Source of the DNA: Prevotella sp. OH937_COT-195
Lineage (GTDB): Bacteria; Bacteroidota; Bacteroidia; Bacteroidales; Bacteroidaceae
NCBI RefSeq assembly: GCF_003932845.1
Contig: NZ_RQZH01000010.1
Location: 1 to 64,000 of the forward strand
Direction of reading: 5' to 3'
Length of the DNA: 64,000 bases
Made by a program: the position numbers and the translations under genes
Notes under the pieces: generated by a model
Databases searched by the model: none
What the model was told of the DNA's origin: nothing
The model's input: the letters and a program-made list of their open reading frames with translations, nothing else
Part shown: in pieces, positions 61,229 to 64,000 of the stretch
How the letters are laid out: each line of letters starts with the position of its first letter
Numbering within the stretch: position 1 is the stretch's first letter

Positions 61229-64000
61229 ATGCAGAAAAGAATTCATTTCCTTATTGCTCTGTTGATGATTTCTTCATCAGTATTATGGGCGCAAGTCACA
61301 ACTTCGTCAATGTCCGGTCTTGTACGAGATGCAGGTGGGGAGACAATAATAGGTGCCACCATCAAGGCTATTCATAAACCATCTGGTACCAGTTATGCTG
61401 CTGTTACTAACACCAACGGACGTTTTACCATTCAGGGTATGCGCAATGGCGGACCTTACGATGTGACAATATCATATATTGGTTACAAAGACATTATTTA
61501 TCGTGACATAACATTGCAGCTTGGTGAGATTTATGACCTTGATGTCAATCTGAACGAAGATGTCAATGAACTTGGCGAAGTGTTGGTAACCGGCAAAGGC
61601 TCTAAGTTTTCCATAGAAAAGACCGGTGCGACTACCAACATCAATCAGCGCATGATCACATCGTTACCTACAATTAATCGCAGTATATCCGACATTGCCC
61701 GGCTTTCTCCATACGCAAACGGCATGGGGTTTGCCGGTGGCGACGGTCGCTCGACCAACTTTACCATAGATGGTGCCAATTTCAACAATAATTTTGGTTT
61801 GACGGACAAACTACCCGGTGGAGGAACACCTATTTCAATGGATGCAATAGATGAAATACAAGTTGTTGTCTCTCCATTCGATGTAAGGCAGACCAATTTT
61901 ATCGGAGGCGGTATCAATGCTGTGACGAAATCCGGTACGAATACTTTCCGAGGCACGGCATACACATATCAACGAAACGAGAATTTGCGTGGCAACAAAA
62001 TTGATGGAGAAAGTCTCGGTGACCGCAAGAAAGACCGCAAGTCCATATATGGCTTTACGTTCGGAGGACCGATTATTAAAGACCGTCTTTTCTTCTTTAC
62101 AAATGTGGAATATGAGAAAATTCCTACTGTCGCCATAAACTGGCGTGCTTCAACAGACGGTGTTGCGGACGGAAATAATTTCATTTCCCGCACAACAATT
62201 GCCGACATGGAAGCAGTACATAAATTTATGCTCGACAAATACGGATATGATACCGGATCATATACAAATTTCCCGTCAGATGAAGATAACTTGAAAATTC
62301 TTGCACGCATAGATTGGAACATTACTCAGAAACATCATCTCGCGGTGCGTTTTAATCATACAAACAACACCTCTTGGTTGCCAACAAACCGCTCTTCGGC
62401 CGATGTTAATACCCGGTTCACACTCGATCGTTTCTCAAAATTCTCAATGGGCTTCGCCAATTCGATATATAGCATGAACAACAAGGTTACTTCTGTATCT
62501 GCCGATCTTAACAGTCATTTCGGTAATAATATTGCGAACCAGTTGTTGTTTACATATAGCAACATTCAGGATGAACGCGGCAGCAATTCCGCTCCATTCC
62601 CTTTTATCGACATTTTGGCGGGATACGATACTGCAGCAGATGGTATGGTTACCCAGAAAATAGAGCCATATATGTCGCTCGGATATGAACTGTTCTCTTG
62701 GAACAATGCCGTTAACAACAAGGTTACCACGCTCATAGACAATTTTACTTATTATATTGGAACACACAAATTGACCGCAGGTCTCAGTTTTGAGCATCAA
62801 CTGGCAAACAATTCATATATGCGCAATGGCACGGGATATTATCGCTATCGCTCTCTTGACGATTTCTTAAATGGTGCTGCTCCGGAATCCGTGGCAATAC
62901 AATATGGTTACAATGGCAATACACACCCACATGCTCAAGTACGGTTCAATCAACTCGGTTTTTATATGCAAGACGAATGGAATGTTTTGAAAAAACTTAA
63001 GTTGACGGCAGGTATTCGTTTTGACGAATTGATTTTCAATAACGATGATGTGATGACAAACAATGCGATATTGAACCTCGATTTCGGTGGTCGTCATATT
63101 GATACCGGTAAATGGCCGGGTAATAACGTTCAGATTTCTCCTCGTTTAGGTTTTGTATGGGATGTACTCGGAGATAAAACACTTAAAGTACGAGGTGGCA
63201 CAGGATTATTTGCCGGACGTTTACCGTTGGTATTCTTTACCAATATGCCAACAAACTCCGGTATGATACAGTATCTTGCTACTGCCGGTACGATATACAA
63301 AAACGGGGTGGTGCAGTCGCGCGACGAACGACTTGACAAGTTTGCGGGGCGTATAGTAACAGACCCGTCAGAGATAATCTCGTTGCTTGGCACTCCTACG
63401 ACAATAACTCCGGAAAAAGGAACGGTTCCTTCCGGAATTGCGGGTGTTGATCCGGATTTCAAGATGCCACAAGTGTGGAAATCATCAATAGCAATCGACT
63501 ATCAGTTGCCGGTTAGTTTCCCGATGTCTATTACAGGAGAGTTTACTTACACAAAGAATATACAGGCGGTAATGCTCGATAACTATAATATCAAACGCCC
63601 TGATGAAACATGGTCTCGTTTGCAAGGTGCGGACAATCGTTGGGTTTATCCAAAAGATTTCCGATACTATTCGAAGGGGACGAACGGTGTAAATCTTGTT
63701 GATGCCTGTGTGTTAACAAACACGAGCAAAGGTTATGGATGGACGGCAAATGTGACACTTAATGCCGAACCGGTAAAAAACCTTAATATAATGGCAGCCT
63801 ACACACATACGGTTATGAAAGAAGTGTCTGGAATGCCGGGAGCCAATGCTTCTTCTGCATGGCAGGGGCTTTTTACAGTGAATGGTCCGAACAATCTTGA
63901 TGTGCAGAACTCGAGGTTTGTCATTCCCGATCGTGTCGTTGCTTCAATAAATTATCGTTTCTTTAAAGAGAACATAACTTTGTTCTATACAGTATTCAGT
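61229..64000 (+). CDS. TonB-dependent outer-membrane receptor, Oar-like (runs off the window)
   Basis: 924 codons without a stop from ATG 61229 to the edge. The signal peptide is MQKRIHFLIALLMISSSVLWA. A carboxypeptidase-like regulatory domain (about 25-115: GLVRDAGGETIIGATIKAIH, VTNTNGRFTIQG) is followed by a plug domain (GGDGRSTNFTIDGANFNNNFG, AIDEIQVVVSPFDVRQTNFIG) and the barrel, in the manner of Oar proteins of Bacteroidetes. No SusD partner is visible before the edge. The substrate is unknown. It has its own promoter. Confidence 0.9.
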   Translation, partial: MQKRIHFLIALLMISSSVLWAQVTTSSMSGLVRDAGGETIIGATIKAIHKPSGTSYAAVTNTNGRFTIQGMRNGGPYDVTISYIGYKDIIYRDITLQLGEIYDLDVNLNEDVNELGEVLVTGKGSKFSIEKTGATTNINQRMITSLPTINRSISDIARLSPYANGMGFAGGDGRSTNFTIDGANFNNNFGLTDKLPGGGTPISMDAIDEIQVVVSPFDVRQTNFIGGGINAVTKSGTNTFRGTAYTYQRNENLRGNKIDGESLGDRKKDRKSIYGFTFGGPIIKDRLFFFTNVEYEKIPTVAINWRASTDGVADGNNFISRTTIADMEAVHKFMLDKYGYDTGSYTNFPSDEDNLKILARIDWNITQKHHLAVRFNHTNNTSWLPTNRSSADVNTRFTLDRFSKFSMGFANSIYSMNNKVTSVSADLNSHFGNNIANQLLFTYSNIQDERGSNSAPFPFIDILAGYDTAADGMVTQKIEPYMSLGYELFSWNNAVNNKVTTLIDNFTYYIGTHKLTAGLSFEHQLANNSYMRNGTGYYRYRSLDDFLNGAAPESVAIQYGYNGNTHPHAQVRFNQLGFYMQDEWNVLKKLKLTAGIRFDELIFNNDDVMTNNAILNLDFGGRHIDTGKWPGNNVQISPRLGFVWDVLGDKTLKVRGGTGLFAGRLPLVFFTNMPTNSGMIQYLATAGTIYKNGVVQSRDERLDKFAGRIVTDPSEIISLLGTPTTITPEKGTVPSGIAGVDPDFKMPQVWKSSIAIDYQLPVSFPMSITGEFTYTKNIQAVMLDNYNIKRPDETWSRLQGADNRWVYPKDFRYYSKGTNGVNLVDACVLTNTSKGYGWTANVTLNAEPVKNLNIMAAYTHTVMKEVSGMPGANASSAWQGLFTVNGPNNLDVQNSRFVIPDRVVASINYRFFKENITLFYTVFS

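Noticed and set aside
1-64000. tRNA or rRNA genes
   Set aside because: No cloverleaf with the TTCGA-type arm or rRNA stretch was seen in any intergenic region.

Overview
The window reads as chromosomal DNA of a member of the Bacteroidales, most likely Prevotella-like. The evidence is the repeated Bacteroidetes promoter form (TTG, 18-22 nt, then TAnnTTTG) in front of many genes, a eukaryote-type (GT3) glycogen synthase, an RprX/RprY-like two-component pair, DUF2723 and DUF3256 proteins, an Oar-like TonB receptor and a bifunctional FtcD in the histidine pathway. Species cannot be told from the sequence.

Layout. 1-5400 is an accessory island. The edge holds the first codons of an IS982-like transposase. 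A tight operon follows: an AAA+ ATPase, a subtilase (the IetA/IetS anti-phage pair), a 64-residue unknown protein and a TIR-domain effector, then a broken DUF2971 gene. The subtilase reading frame is cut by one in-frame TAG. 5400-12100 holds a small secreted protein, glycogen synthase and alpha-glucan phosphorylase, a TIGR02757 protein and dapA. 12564-20990 carries nifJ, an AAA_14 ATPase, an unknown ATP-grasp protein, trpF-trpG, a 41-residue small gene and rpe. 21033-23375 has an ECF sigma factor, a cobalamin riboswitch with no normal gene behind it, and hemW. 23541-30646 has an EF-G paralogue lacking the usual switch-II histidine, an rprXY-like two-component operon bracketed by two copies of a 198-bp MITE-like element, and rpsF-rpsR-rplI. 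30883-39114 has nadB and a complete histidine-to-glutamate operon (ftcD, hutU, hutH, hutI). 39145-44470 (minus strand) has a polysaccharide deacetylase, queG, a small unknown gene and a large DUF2723 membrane protein. 44870-53986 has an rRNA methyltransferase, a DPP-IV-like peptidase, a BaiN-type flavoprotein, purD, two membrane proteins and rpsP. 54425-61149 has a DUF3256 protein and a run from a nucleoside-type MFS transporter through a DUF151 nuclease, rsmE, a lipoprotein and an ABC ATPase to a frameshifted permease. A TonB-dependent receptor runs off the right edge.

Most unusual structure. Four intergenic regions (12208, 26109, 44677, 54244) each carry three or four copies of a 17-nt imperfect palindrome, close to CAATTTCGCCGAAATTG, at an exact 22-nt period with 5-nt variable spacers. 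I know of no named element with this design. Other notable points are the IetAS plus TIR composite locus with its amber-split protease, the orphan B12 riboswitch, the MITE pair around rprXY, a possible short RNA at 50193-50396, and near-identical acidic tails on ribosomal proteins L9 and S16.
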